20,142 bases of DNA from a virus. The translations under genes were made by a program, and so were the position numbers. The notes below the pieces were generated by a model that made no database searches, was not told the DNA's origin, and saw nothing but the letters and a program-made list of their open reading frames with translations. Position 1 is the first letter of the stretch, and each line of letters begins with the position of its first letter. Shown in pieces: positions 1-5,689 of this stretch. The stretch is taken from positions 1 through 20,142 of IMG/VR virus record IMGVR_UViG_3300027607_000013. One strand, given 5' to 3'.

Positions 1-263
1 CCGGTGACGACGGCAAGCAGAAAACAACGCCGGCCCGCGACCTGTTGCGGGACATTCTGAGTGCCGCGCCGAAGGTCGTGGATTTCGGCGCAACCGACGT
101 CGGCGATGAGCCAGGCGACGGGATTGCCGATTTCACCTCACCCGATCGCCGCACAGTTGACCCGGCCGGGTTGGAAACAACCCGCCTAGCACAGGCCTAC
201 CAGGCCGAACATCCGGGAACCGATTTTCTGACGGCAGTCAACGTCGTTCAGAACCGCCGCTAA
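1..263 (+). CDS. Phage protease/scaffold protein, C-terminal fragment (Mu gpI-like), 5' end outside the window
   Basis: The reading frame is open from the left edge (first full codon at base 3) to a TAA at 261-263, so only the last 86 or so residues are visible. The tail of the protein has an acidic, Pro/Gly-rich linker followed by a short helical end (LARAYQAEHPG-like pattern: LAQAYQAEHPGTDFLTAV). A similar A-x-x-YQAE-type C-terminal helix is found in Mu gpI-type protease/scaffold proteins. Position supports this: in Mu-like phages gpI lies directly before the decoration and major capsid genes, exactly as here. The catalytic part is outside the window, so protease activity is inferred from position and the C-terminal pattern only. 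A TTG at 45 could start a 72-residue product and would match the separate scaffold Z that Mu makes from inside I, but no convincing ribosome-binding site marks it. Confidence 0.5.
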   Translation, partial: GDDGKQKTTPARDLLRDILSAAPKVVDFGATDVGDEPGDGIADFTSPDRRTVDPAGLETTRLAQAYQAEHPGTDFLTAVNVVQNRR

Positions 264-279
264 CGCCGAAAGGAAAGCC

Positions 280-612
280 ATGTTTCGGGCAGACATCATC
301 ACGCTTCAATACACGGCCGTCGCGACGGCGGCGATTGCCGCGCGCCAGCTCGTCGGCTTTGACGACGCGCCGGCCGGCGACAGTGGCCTGGTCAAGGGGA
401 TGGCGCAAACCGACGCCGCCGTTGGCGAAGCCGTCGCGGTGACCATGGTCGGCATTTCCGACATGACGGCCGGCGCGAATATCGCGGTCGGCGACGAGGT
501 TCGCTCGAACGCGGCCGGCCTGCCGGTCCCGCTCGGCGCTGGCAACAATCCCTTTGGACGGGCGTTGACGGCGGCACAAGCCGGCGAACGCGTCACCGTC
601 GCAATCAAGTAA
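280..612 (+). CDS. Capsid decoration (cement) protein, DUF2190-like
   Basis: This 110-residue protein is rich in Ala, Val and Gly and made of short beta-type segments. It contains the pattern V-G-I-S-D-M-T-A-G-A-N-I-A-V-G-D-E-V (about residues 56-73), then a P-L-G-A-G-N-N-P-F-G-R-A motif and a closing ERVTVAIK strand. This 'GD.V...G...A....PIGRAL..A..GE.V.V' layout is that of DUF2190-type capsid stabilising proteins, which trimerise on the outside of the shell. It sits between the protease/scaffold and the major capsid protein, the usual place. AAAGGAAA lies about 5-12 nt upstream of the ATG. The protein is made of small beta elements with no membrane segment or signal. Alternative: a head-fibre protein; the family call rests on pattern and position. 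Confidence 0.7.
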   Translation: MFRADIITLQYTAVATAAIAARQLVGFDDAPAGDSGLVKGMAQTDAAVGEAVAVTMVGISDMTAGANIAVGDEVRSNAAGLPVPLGAGNNPFGRALTAAQAGERVTVAIK

Positions 613-630
613 CAGGAAGGATCGCCCGCA

Positions 631-1587
631 ATGACAGCCGGTGCAATGAACTCTGGACAGGCACAGGTTATCGACCCGATTTTGTCGACCCATGCCCGTG
701 GCTATTCAAACCTGATGATGATCGGCACGGCACTGTTGCCGTTCGCCACCATTCCAACCCGTTCGGTTCTGCAACTGAATTTCGGCAAGGATGCGTTCCG
801 CAAATACATGCAGACACGGCGTGCGCCAGGTGGGGAAATCCCGACGTTACAATTCGGCTATGGCACCGACCCGGTTGCCTTGAAACAAGAAGCCCTTGCC
901 GGCCTGGTCCCGGTCGAGACAGCAGAGGACGCCGCCCATGTGCCTGGCGTTGACATGGGTGCGATGGCTGTCAAGACGGTTCAGGATATCATCGCGCTTG
1001 GCCGCGAAGTGGAGATTGCAACCAAAGTGCGCAATCCGGCGACCTATGACGCCAACCACAAACTCACGTTGGCCGGGGCGTCCCGTTGGACTGACCCGGC
1101 CAGCGACCCGAAAGAAGACGTAAAGGCGGCGAAGGAAGCCGTACGCCGGTCAATCGGTCGCGACCCGAACGTCCTGGCGCTTAGCTCCACATCCTTCAAT
1201 GCCTTGGATGATCACCCGAAGATCTTGGAAAAGATCAAGTACACATCCTCGGATTCGATCACGCCTGAATTGCTGGCGCGGTATTTCGATGTCGAAAAGG
1301 TCGTGGTTGGCAAAGCGGTTGCGCTAGCCGACAACGCCGACGACGACGCCATGGCCGATGACGTGTGGGGCGATGACGCCATTCTGGCCTATGTGTCGAC
1401 AGGCGGGAACTACATGGTTCCGTCATTCGGCTACACCTATCAGCTTGCCGGCTATCCGGCTGTTGAACAGCCCTACTACAAGCGCAGCCGGAGGTCCTGG
1501 ATCTATCCGACGTTCGAGGAATACCGGCCATATGTGACAGGTGCCGAGGGTGGTTTCCTTTTCCAGAATGCGGGCAACTCAGCCTAA
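631..1587 (+). CDS. Major capsid protein
   Basis: At 318 residues this is the right size for the shell subunit of a Mu/BcepMu-type phage. The N-terminal segment (about 1-30, MNSGQAQVIDPILSTHARGY) corresponds to the usual 'dpvlt..a.gy' start of these proteins. It is followed by a beta-rich region with R-A-P-G-G-E-I-P (residues about 64-71) and a helical segment MAVKTVQDIIALGREVEIA (about 112-130), which fits the long spine helix of the HK97 fold. The C-terminal half has AVRRSIGRDPNVLALSS and ends in strands typical of the A-domain, including SFGYTYQLAGYPAVEQPYY. AGGAAGG at 614-620 is a strong ribosome-binding site 10 nt before the ATG. It lies directly after the decoration gene and before the connector genes. 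No maturation cleavage site can be pinpointed from the sequence. Confidence 0.85.
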   Translation: MTAGAMNSGQAQVIDPILSTHARGYSNLMMIGTALLPFATIPTRSVLQLNFGKDAFRKYMQTRRAPGGEIPTLQFGYGTDPVALKQEALAGLVPVETAEDAAHVPGVDMGAMAVKTVQDIIALGREVEIATKVRNPATYDANHKLTLAGASRWTDPASDPKEDVKAAKEAVRRSIGRDPNVLALSSTSFNALDDHPKILEKIKYTSSDSITPELLARYFDVEKVVVGKAVALADNADDDAMADDVWGDDAILAYVSTGGNYMVPSFGYTYQLAGYPAVEQPYYKRSRRSWIYPTFEEYRPYVTGAEGGFLFQNAGNSA

Positions 1588-1612
1588 ACCCAGACCAGGG
1601 TGGAGCCGGATC

Positions 1613-1936
1613 ATGAAAACCTTTGAAGTGAAATCGCCGCTCAAGCTTGACGGCAACCGCTATGCGATCGGCGACCAGGTCGAGATCGGCGAAACGAAGC
1701 TGGCCAAGCAATTGGAAGCGGCCGGCGTGATTGGCGGCGCGGCGGCAAAGGTTTCCGAACCGGCCGCGCCGACCGACGAAGCCGAACGCCTGGCCGCGAT
1801 CAAGGATGCCGTCGCCAAGCTTGAACCGGGCGATTTCACATCGGGCAATGATCCCAAACCAAAGGTCGACGCGGTCTCAAACCTTCTCGGTTGGGACACA
1901 AGCCGCGCCGAAATCACCAAGGCAACAGCGCAATAG
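1613..1936 (+). CDS. Mu gp35-like head-associated protein with HeH/LEM-type C-terminal domain
   Basis: The frame is open from 1541, but the ATG at 1613 is preferred: it is preceded by GGAG (1602-1605), gives a natural MKTFEV beginning, and avoids overlap with the capsid gene. The product has 107 residues. Residues 1-45 form a beta-rich part (MKTFEVKSPLKLDGNRYAIGDQVEIGE) as in Mu gp35-type proteins. After an Ala/Pro-rich linker, residues about 65-100 read I-K-D-A-V-A-K-L-E-P-G-D-F-T-S followed by K-P-K-V-D-A-V-S-N-L-L-G-W-D. That matches the HeH/LEM helical module seen at the end of gp35-like proteins in Mu-like phages. The exact role is not settled for the family; it is consistently encoded between the capsid protein and gp36. 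A long hairpin follows the stop codon. Confidence 0.7.
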   Translation: MKTFEVKSPLKLDGNRYAIGDQVEIGETKLAKQLEAAGVIGGAAAKVSEPAAPTDEAERLAAIKDAVAKLEPGDFTSGNDPKPKVDAVSNLLGWDTSRAEITKATAQ

Positions 1937-1955
1937 CATTCCCGGCGGTGGGAGC

Positions 1956-2009
1956 GGCGGCGGCCGGATCTTGGTTTTTGAGCCCTTTGACGAGATCCGC
2001 GCCGCCGCC
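1956..2009 (+). repeat. Long hairpin between the gp35-like and gp36-like genes
   Basis: GGCGGCGGCC-GGATCT (1956-1971) faces AGATCC-G-C-GCCGCCGCC (1993-2009). That is 16 base pairs with a single bulged C at 2000, closing a 21-nt loop. It fills most of the 87-nt gap between the two genes, the largest gap in the head block. No U-run follows the 3' arm, so it is not a standard intrinsic terminator. An RNA processing or stability element that lets capsid mRNA outlast the connector mRNA is one reading. A mobile palindromic element is another. Confidence 0.7.
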
Positions 2010-2023
2010 AACACGGAACAACG

Positions 2024-2503
2024 ATGGCCAAGTTTTTAACCCTTGAAGACCTTGAAAGCCGGATCGGCAACCGGGAGCTATTCCGGATTGCCGGCGACGG
2101 CCGGCACAATGCGCCGGAAGGTCCGACCCTTGACCAGGTCAAACTTGACCGCGTGTTGGCGGAAGCCGACTCCGTGATCCTTGGTTATGTCATCGGCCAG
2201 CATGCCTGGCTTGATGGTGTTGCCTATGCGGCCATCCCGGATGTGTTGAAAGGTGTCGCCTCGGATCTGACGCGATACCGGTTGCGCAACGATGGCGGCA
2301 ACCAGTCGCCGATTTCCGACGAAGTCAAAGACCGGCACGACGCGGCCATGAAGATCTTGCGCGATATCCAATCGGGCAAGTTTGACCTGGTACCGCCGCC
2401 TGGCGCGGTGACAGATGCGCCGGCCGCTGATGGCGGGCTTGGTCCGGTGCTTGCTGTCAATTCCGATTCCCGTGCCGACAGTGTCCTGGAGGGGTATTCA
2501 TGA
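2024..2503 (+). CDS. Head-tail connector protein, DUF1320 / Mu gp36-like
   Basis: The 159-residue product begins with the pattern F-L-T-L-E-D-L-E-S-R-I-G (residues 4-15), the family's typical 'yat..dl..r.G...l' opening. It continues with LDRVLAEADSVILGYVIGQHAWL (about 42-65) and the helical stretch LKGVASDLTRYRLRNDG (about 77-93). These are the hallmarks of DUF1320 proteins (gp36 of Mu), which act in head completion or head-tail joining. The last 30 residues are a Pro/Ala-rich extension (VPPPGAVTDAPAADGG), probably flexible. It is the first gene after the 1956-2009 hairpin, and its stop overlaps the next start by 4 nt (ATGA at 2500-2503), implying translational coupling. Confidence 0.8.
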   Translation: MAKFLTLEDLESRIGNRELFRIAGDGRHNAPEGPTLDQVKLDRVLAEADSVILGYVIGQHAWLDGVAYAAIPDVLKGVASDLTRYRLRNDGGNQSPISDEVKDRHDAAMKILRDIQSGKFDLVPPPGAVTDAPAADGGLGPVLAVNSDSRADSVLEGYS

Positions 2504-3000
2504 CCGATCCCCTGGCAATGCCGGCGTCAATAGTCGGGAAAATCGAAGATGGCATTCTTGGATTGCTCAAGGATGCAATGCCGCCGCGTTTCCTGATCGA
2601 AGGGTTTCCGGACGATCCCGGCGAATTCGATCTCGCCAATATCGAGCGCGCCGCCCTGGTCCATTACGTCGGCTCCAAATACCGGGATGCCGAGGCGATC
2701 GAAACCGGCGAAAGCAAGCGCATGCTTCAATACGGCGTGCACTTATACATCCGATCGGTCGGCAAAGGCGATCCGGCCCGGCAGGATTCCTATCGAGCGG
2801 TCGAAGACACACGCCAAGCACTCCAGGGACAACGCCTCCAGGGTGGCGCGCTAACGATCGTATCCGACGAGCTGGCGGAACAGGACGGCGGGCTTTGGCA
2901 CTGGGTTGTCGAAGTCTCGATTGGCGTCAAAGCCGTCGCGCCGCGTCGCCAGGTCCGGCCGATGATTAAAGCCTTTAGCGAGAAGGGAGCCGTTGCATGA
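2500..3000 (+). CDS. DUF1834 / Mu gp37-like tail-completion protein
   Basis: The 166-residue product starts in the ATGA overlap with the gp36-like gene. An N-terminal helix (MPASIVGKIEDGILGLLKDA, about 6-25) is followed by an alpha/beta body with ALVHYVGSKY (about 50-59) and LQYGVHLYIRSVGKGD (about 74-89). Next come the conserved 'yrave.tr.aL.g..l.gg.l..vsde' region (about 95-130) and the closing strand WHWVVEVSIGVKAV. This order of segments fits the DUF1834/gp37 family of Mu-like phages, thought to help join or terminate the tail. It is immediately downstream of gp36, as in Mu. The stop overlaps the following ATG (ATGA at 2997-3000), with AGGGAG just upstream serving the next gene. Confidence 0.75.
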   Translation: MTDPLAMPASIVGKIEDGILGLLKDAMPPRFLIEGFPDDPGEFDLANIERAALVHYVGSKYRDAEAIETGESKRMLQYGVHLYIRSVGKGDPARQDSYRAVEDTRQALQGQRLQGGALTIVSDELAEQDGGLWHWVVEVSIGVKAVAPRRQVRPMIKAFSEKGAVA

Positions 3001-3272
3001 GCGACCAGGCCAAAACCAAGTCACGCGCCGCGACCACGAAGCCGGTGAAAGGCCAGGACCCGAAGGGCAAACAATTCAGCCTGGAGGTCTTTGCTTATTC
3101 CGGCCCGCCGCAATCGATCACGTTCCGCGCCGAAGGTCGCGAAGATCTGACGGTGCGATGCCATCCCGGCAAGCCCGCGAAGGTGCCAGGCGATCATCCG
3201 GTCACAGCCGGCATGATCGCTCGCGAACTTCTGACCAAACCCGCGCCGGAAGCTGACGGCGAAACCAAGTAA
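2997..3272 (+). CDS. Small protein in the Mu gp38 position, function unknown
   Basis: This 91-residue protein has a basic, disordered-looking N-terminus (KTKSRAATTKPVKGQDPKGKQ). The compact middle contains FAYSGPPQSITFRAEGREDLTVRCHPGKPAKVPGDHP, and a helix follows (TAGMIARELL). I do not recognise a family with confidence. In Mu the slot between gp37 and the tail sheath is occupied by gp38 (DUF2635), also a short protein, but the motif typical of DUF2635 is not clear here. It overlaps the gp37-like gene by 4 nt and is preceded by AGGGAG at about 2984-2989. That makes it part of the same translational chain. The sheath gene begins 10 nt after its stop. Confidence 0.55.
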   Translation: MSDQAKTKSRAATTKPVKGQDPKGKQFSLEVFAYSGPPQSITFRAEGREDLTVRCHPGKPAKVPGDHPVTAGMIARELLTKPAPEADGETK

Positions 3273-3281
3273 GGAAACAAC

Positions 3282-4577
3282 ATGGCCACGGCTGAACCCT
3301 ATTTTGGTCCGGAGATTGTCGATCGCCCGATTGGGTCTCAGACGGTCCGGGAACAAAAGGCTGCCACAGCGCTGATTATCGGGACTGCACCGATACACCT
3401 TGTGCATGCCGATGGGGCGGCGCGCGCGCCGTACATCAACACCAAAGTCATCGTGCGCGATCGTAAAGAAATCGCACAGTGGTTCGGCCCGGAAACGGAC
3501 GGATACGATTTGCCGTCACGCCTGGACGCGATCTTTGACCAGGCGGAGGATTCCGGAATTGGAACGCTGGTTGTCGTCAATGTCTTCGATCCTGACGTGC
3601 ATAAGGATGTTGGGAATGCGCCCGATCCAAGCCAGGTTGCGAACACGGATATCATCGGCACATTCGATGCGTCTGGGAAAGCCTCCGGGTTGAAGCTCGC
3701 ATACGAGTGTTTCCAGGCTTTTGGCTGGTTCCCGAAGAACCTGGACGCCGGGTTCTTCTCAAACGATCCGGGCGTGCGCGCCGAACTGGAGGTTATCCAG
3801 AACCGCATCCGGGCGCGCTCCGGCTTGAATGCGCCGATCGGCGTGACCAGGCAGGATGTGATTGAAGCGCGCGGCCCGACCGGCGCGTTCGATTTCCAGA
3901 CCAATTCGCGCCGCTTCACGCTGCATTGGCCGTCCATGTTGAAGATTTCCGAGACAACCGGAAACGAGATCAACATCCCGTATTCATCGGTTCACCTCGG
4001 CGTCTGGCTCCGGTCGATCATTGAATATGGCTATCACCATTCGCCGTCGAACCGGCCGATATACGGGATGGAGGATTCCGCACAGGAGGTTCATTACATC
4101 CCCGGCGACCATCAATCCGACCCGCAATTGTTGCGAGGCGCCGGGGTGGTGACGGTTGAGGAACGGTGGGGCAAGGGCATCCACACATCCGGCAACCGAT
4201 CGGCGGCTTACCCGACCGACACGGATTATCGGAACTTCAATCACGTCCAGTACACCACGGACATGATTGATGAGGCCGTCCTGTTTTATCTGGACGATTG
4301 GAAGGACCGCAACGCCTCAGCCGCCGCGATCGAATTCATCGAAGAGCGGATCAACCGTTACGTGAAGTCGAAAACAACCGGTGATGATCCGGCGCTTTAT
4401 GACGGGCGGTTCTGGTTCGACCGCACGCAAACGACGCCGGAAAGCGTCGCCGAGGGCCAGTTCTTCTATCAGCTCGACATCATGCCGGTTTCCGTCATGG
4501 AGCGCATCACGGTCGAACGCGGCATCAACATTGAACTGGTTCGCAACCCGCTCGGGTTGGCGAATTCAGCAGTTTAA
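3282..4577 (+). CDS. FI: Contractile tail sheath protein (P2 gpFI-like)
   Basis: The product has 431 residues; P2 FI has about 396. The N-terminus (FGPEIVDRPIGSQTVREQKAA, then TALIIGTAP) is the typical start of FI/Mu gpL sheaths, where the first strand weaves into neighbouring subunits. Residues about 75-100 include LPSRLDAIFDQAEDSGIGTLVVVNVFDP, the conserved 'AL..iF.qg....vvVvrV' block. Near the C-terminus the protein has RGAGVVTVEERWGKGIHTSGNRSAAYP and FNHVQYTTDMIDEAVLFYLDDW, both characteristic of the contractile sheath core. It ends with the VMERITVERGINIELV strand. The sheath contracts around the tube to drive genome delivery. Its TAA (4575-4577) lies inside TAAGGAGG, the ribosome-binding site of the tube gene, so expression of the two is tightly coupled. 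Confidence 0.93.
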   Translation: MATAEPYFGPEIVDRPIGSQTVREQKAATALIIGTAPIHLVHADGAARAPYINTKVIVRDRKEIAQWFGPETDGYDLPSRLDAIFDQAEDSGIGTLVVVNVFDPDVHKDVGNAPDPSQVANTDIIGTFDASGKASGLKLAYECFQAFGWFPKNLDAGFFSNDPGVRAELEVIQNRIRARSGLNAPIGVTRQDVIEARGPTGAFDFQTNSRRFTLHWPSMLKISETTGNEINIPYSSVHLGVWLRSIIEYGYHHSPSNRPIYGMEDSAQEVHYIPGDHQSDPQLLRGAGVVTVEERWGKGIHTSGNRSAAYPTDTDYRNFNHVQYTTDMIDEAVLFYLDDWKDRNASAAAIEFIEERINRYVKSKTTGDDPALYDGRFWFDRTQTTPESVAEGQFFYQLDIMPVSVMERITVERGINIELVRNPLGLANSAV

Positions 4578-4589
4578 GGAGGCCAGGCC

Positions 4590-5099
4590 ATGAAGCGCCA
4601 CGGACAGACGACGAATTCCGAGCTGTATTGGGATGACAACACTCTTTGGGGCGTTGCCTCGGAATTCGGCGGCGTGGAGATCGAACATACCACGTTCGAC
4701 CATGAAACCCTTGGGTCCATCGCGATATTTTCTGCGCCGGCCCGGCCGATCAAGGCCATGAACACAAAGCTCAAAGGTCAATTCCTTGAGCCGGATATCT
4801 CGCGCGGGCTCCTGTCGGCAACCAAGACGCTGACGTTCCAGCTTCACGCCGATGTCGACGTCGCCAACCCGGATGGGTTCGACGAGGACGAGTCCTACAA
4901 GCTGATCACCTACGTTCGCGCCTTGTGCACCAAGTACAAGGCCGACGACGCCAAACTTGGCGACGGCCTCGGCTTTGAGGCTGATCTTACGGTCCATTAC
5001 CTCATGCAGCGGGTTCACACGGACCAAACGCCAATCGTCGAAATCGATCTGTTCGCCAACAAATACGAGGTTGGCGGCGTCCCGGTCTGGAAGCGTTAG
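4590..5099 (+). CDS. FII: Major tail tube protein (P2 gpFII-like)
   Basis: At 169 residues the protein is close to P2 FII (about 172). It follows the sheath gene directly, with TAAGGAGG (4575-4582) upstream of its ATG. Segments expected for FII are visible: the N-terminal V-x-x-E-F-G-G-V-E-I-E region, a central strand AMNTKLKGQFLEPDI (about 51-65), the KTLTFQLHADVD strand, and the late ADLTVHYLMQRVHTDQTPIVEIDLFANKYEVGG region. FII subunits stack as hexameric rings to form the inner tube through which DNA passes. Unlike many family members the opening residues do not read as a clear 'p..L....vfv.g' motif. The assignment is still firm because of length, strand pattern and position. Confidence 0.88.
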   Translation: MKRHGQTTNSELYWDDNTLWGVASEFGGVEIEHTTFDHETLGSIAIFSAPARPIKAMNTKLKGQFLEPDISRGLLSATKTLTFQLHADVDVANPDGFDEDESYKLITYVRALCTKYKADDAKLGDGLGFEADLTVHYLMQRVHTDQTPIVEIDLFANKYEVGGVPVWKR

Positions 5100-5150
5100 C
5101 GTCGCCAGGCCTTCTCCCTCCACCTAACGACCTAAAGGGGTTGAATTCCG

Positions 5151-5480
5151 ATGTCTGACATAGAGATTGACGGCGGTGTGATCGCCAAACTCAAAGCGCA
5201 CAAGGACACCAATTCGGGCTTTGATACGATCACGCTGCCGGAAACAGGCGTTATGTTTGCCTATCCGCAGTTCCGCAACCACGGCAAGCTTGCCGCAGCG
5301 TCGCGTGCTGCCAAGGGCGATAGCGCAAAAGCGCAAACCATGTACATCGTGCGGAACTGCAAATTCGACGGCGAGACCATCACCGTCAATGACTTTAACG
5401 AGCTTATCCCTGTCGCCGACTCCACGCTGATCGTCAAAACCCTGTTTGGCGATGAAGAGGGTGACGACGCGGGAAACTGA
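5151..5480 (+). CDS. E: Tail assembly chaperone (P2 gpE-like), 0-frame product
   Basis: This acidic 109-residue protein is encoded between the tube and tape-measure genes, with AAAGGGG 10-16 nt before the ATG. The C-terminal half carries the motif NCKFDGETITVNDFNELIPVADSTLIVKTLF (about 71-101), which is the recognisable gpE-type core. It ends in a very acidic tail. In P2-like and most other tailed phages this gene makes two proteins, E and a longer frameshifted one, which together coat and fold the tape measure during tail assembly. Here the last two sense codons (GGA AAC) belong to a canonical -1 slippery heptamer placed directly before the TGA, so most ribosomes would make this short form. 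The protein is not expected in the finished virion. Confidence 0.85.
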   Translation: MSDIEIDGGVIAKLKAHKDTNSGFDTITLPETGVMFAYPQFRNHGKLAAASRAAKGDSAKAQTMYIVRNCKFDGETITVNDFNELIPVADSTLIVKTLFGDEEGDDAGN

Positions 5481-5665
5481 CCGGCGGCGTCCGCCTATCG
5501 ACGCCGCTTGACCACGCCTACATGATCCGGCGCGGTTGGAGCCACGAAGCCCTTTGCGCCATGGACGAAGACGAGTTTCTGGATTGGCTCGACGTGACAA
5601 TTGAATTGGACGTCGAATTTGCCGAGGCGCAAGAGCGGGCAGCCGAGGAAGCGCAAACCGGCTAA
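5151..5665 (+). CDS. Tail assembly chaperone E+E' fusion made by -1 ribosomal frameshift, join(5151..5477,5477..5665)
   Basis: Reading GGGAAAC at 5471-5477 and slipping back one base continues translation at CTG 5477. The ribosome then runs in the new frame to the TAA at 5663-5665. The extension is 62 residues long (beginning LTGGVRLSTPLDHAYMIRR), giving a 171-residue fusion. Its content is that of P2 E'-type domains: a short hydrophobic and basic start, then RRGWSHEALCAMDEDEFLDWLDV and an acidic helix EFAEAQERAAEEAQTG. The extension has no start codon before the ATG at 5522 and no separate ribosome-binding site, which supports production by frameshift. The fusion is thought to bind the tape measure and recruit tube subunits. 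The tape-measure gene starts 25 nt downstream. Confidence 0.85.
5471..5507 (+). promoter_or_regulatory. Programmed -1 frameshift signal: GGGAAAC plus downstream stem-loop
   Basis: G GGA AAC (5471-5477) fits the X-XXY-YYZ rule in the E reading frame and is followed immediately by TGA. After a spacer of about 6 nt comes GCGGCGTC (5484-5491), loop CGCCTATC, then GACGCCGC (5500-5507). This is a perfect 8-bp GC-rich stem, extendable by a G-U pair. Slippery site, spacer length and stem are all in the range known for -1 frameshifting. Lambda uses the closely related GGGAAAG for the equivalent gene pair. Confidence 0.88.
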
Positions 5666-5689
5666 CCGCAAAGTCCACGGGAGGCGCTC

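Noticed and set aside
1541-1612. Longer start for the gp35-like protein
   Set aside because: It would overlap the capsid gene by 47 nt and give an Arg/Pro-rich extension not seen in the family; the ATG at 1613 has its own GGAG.
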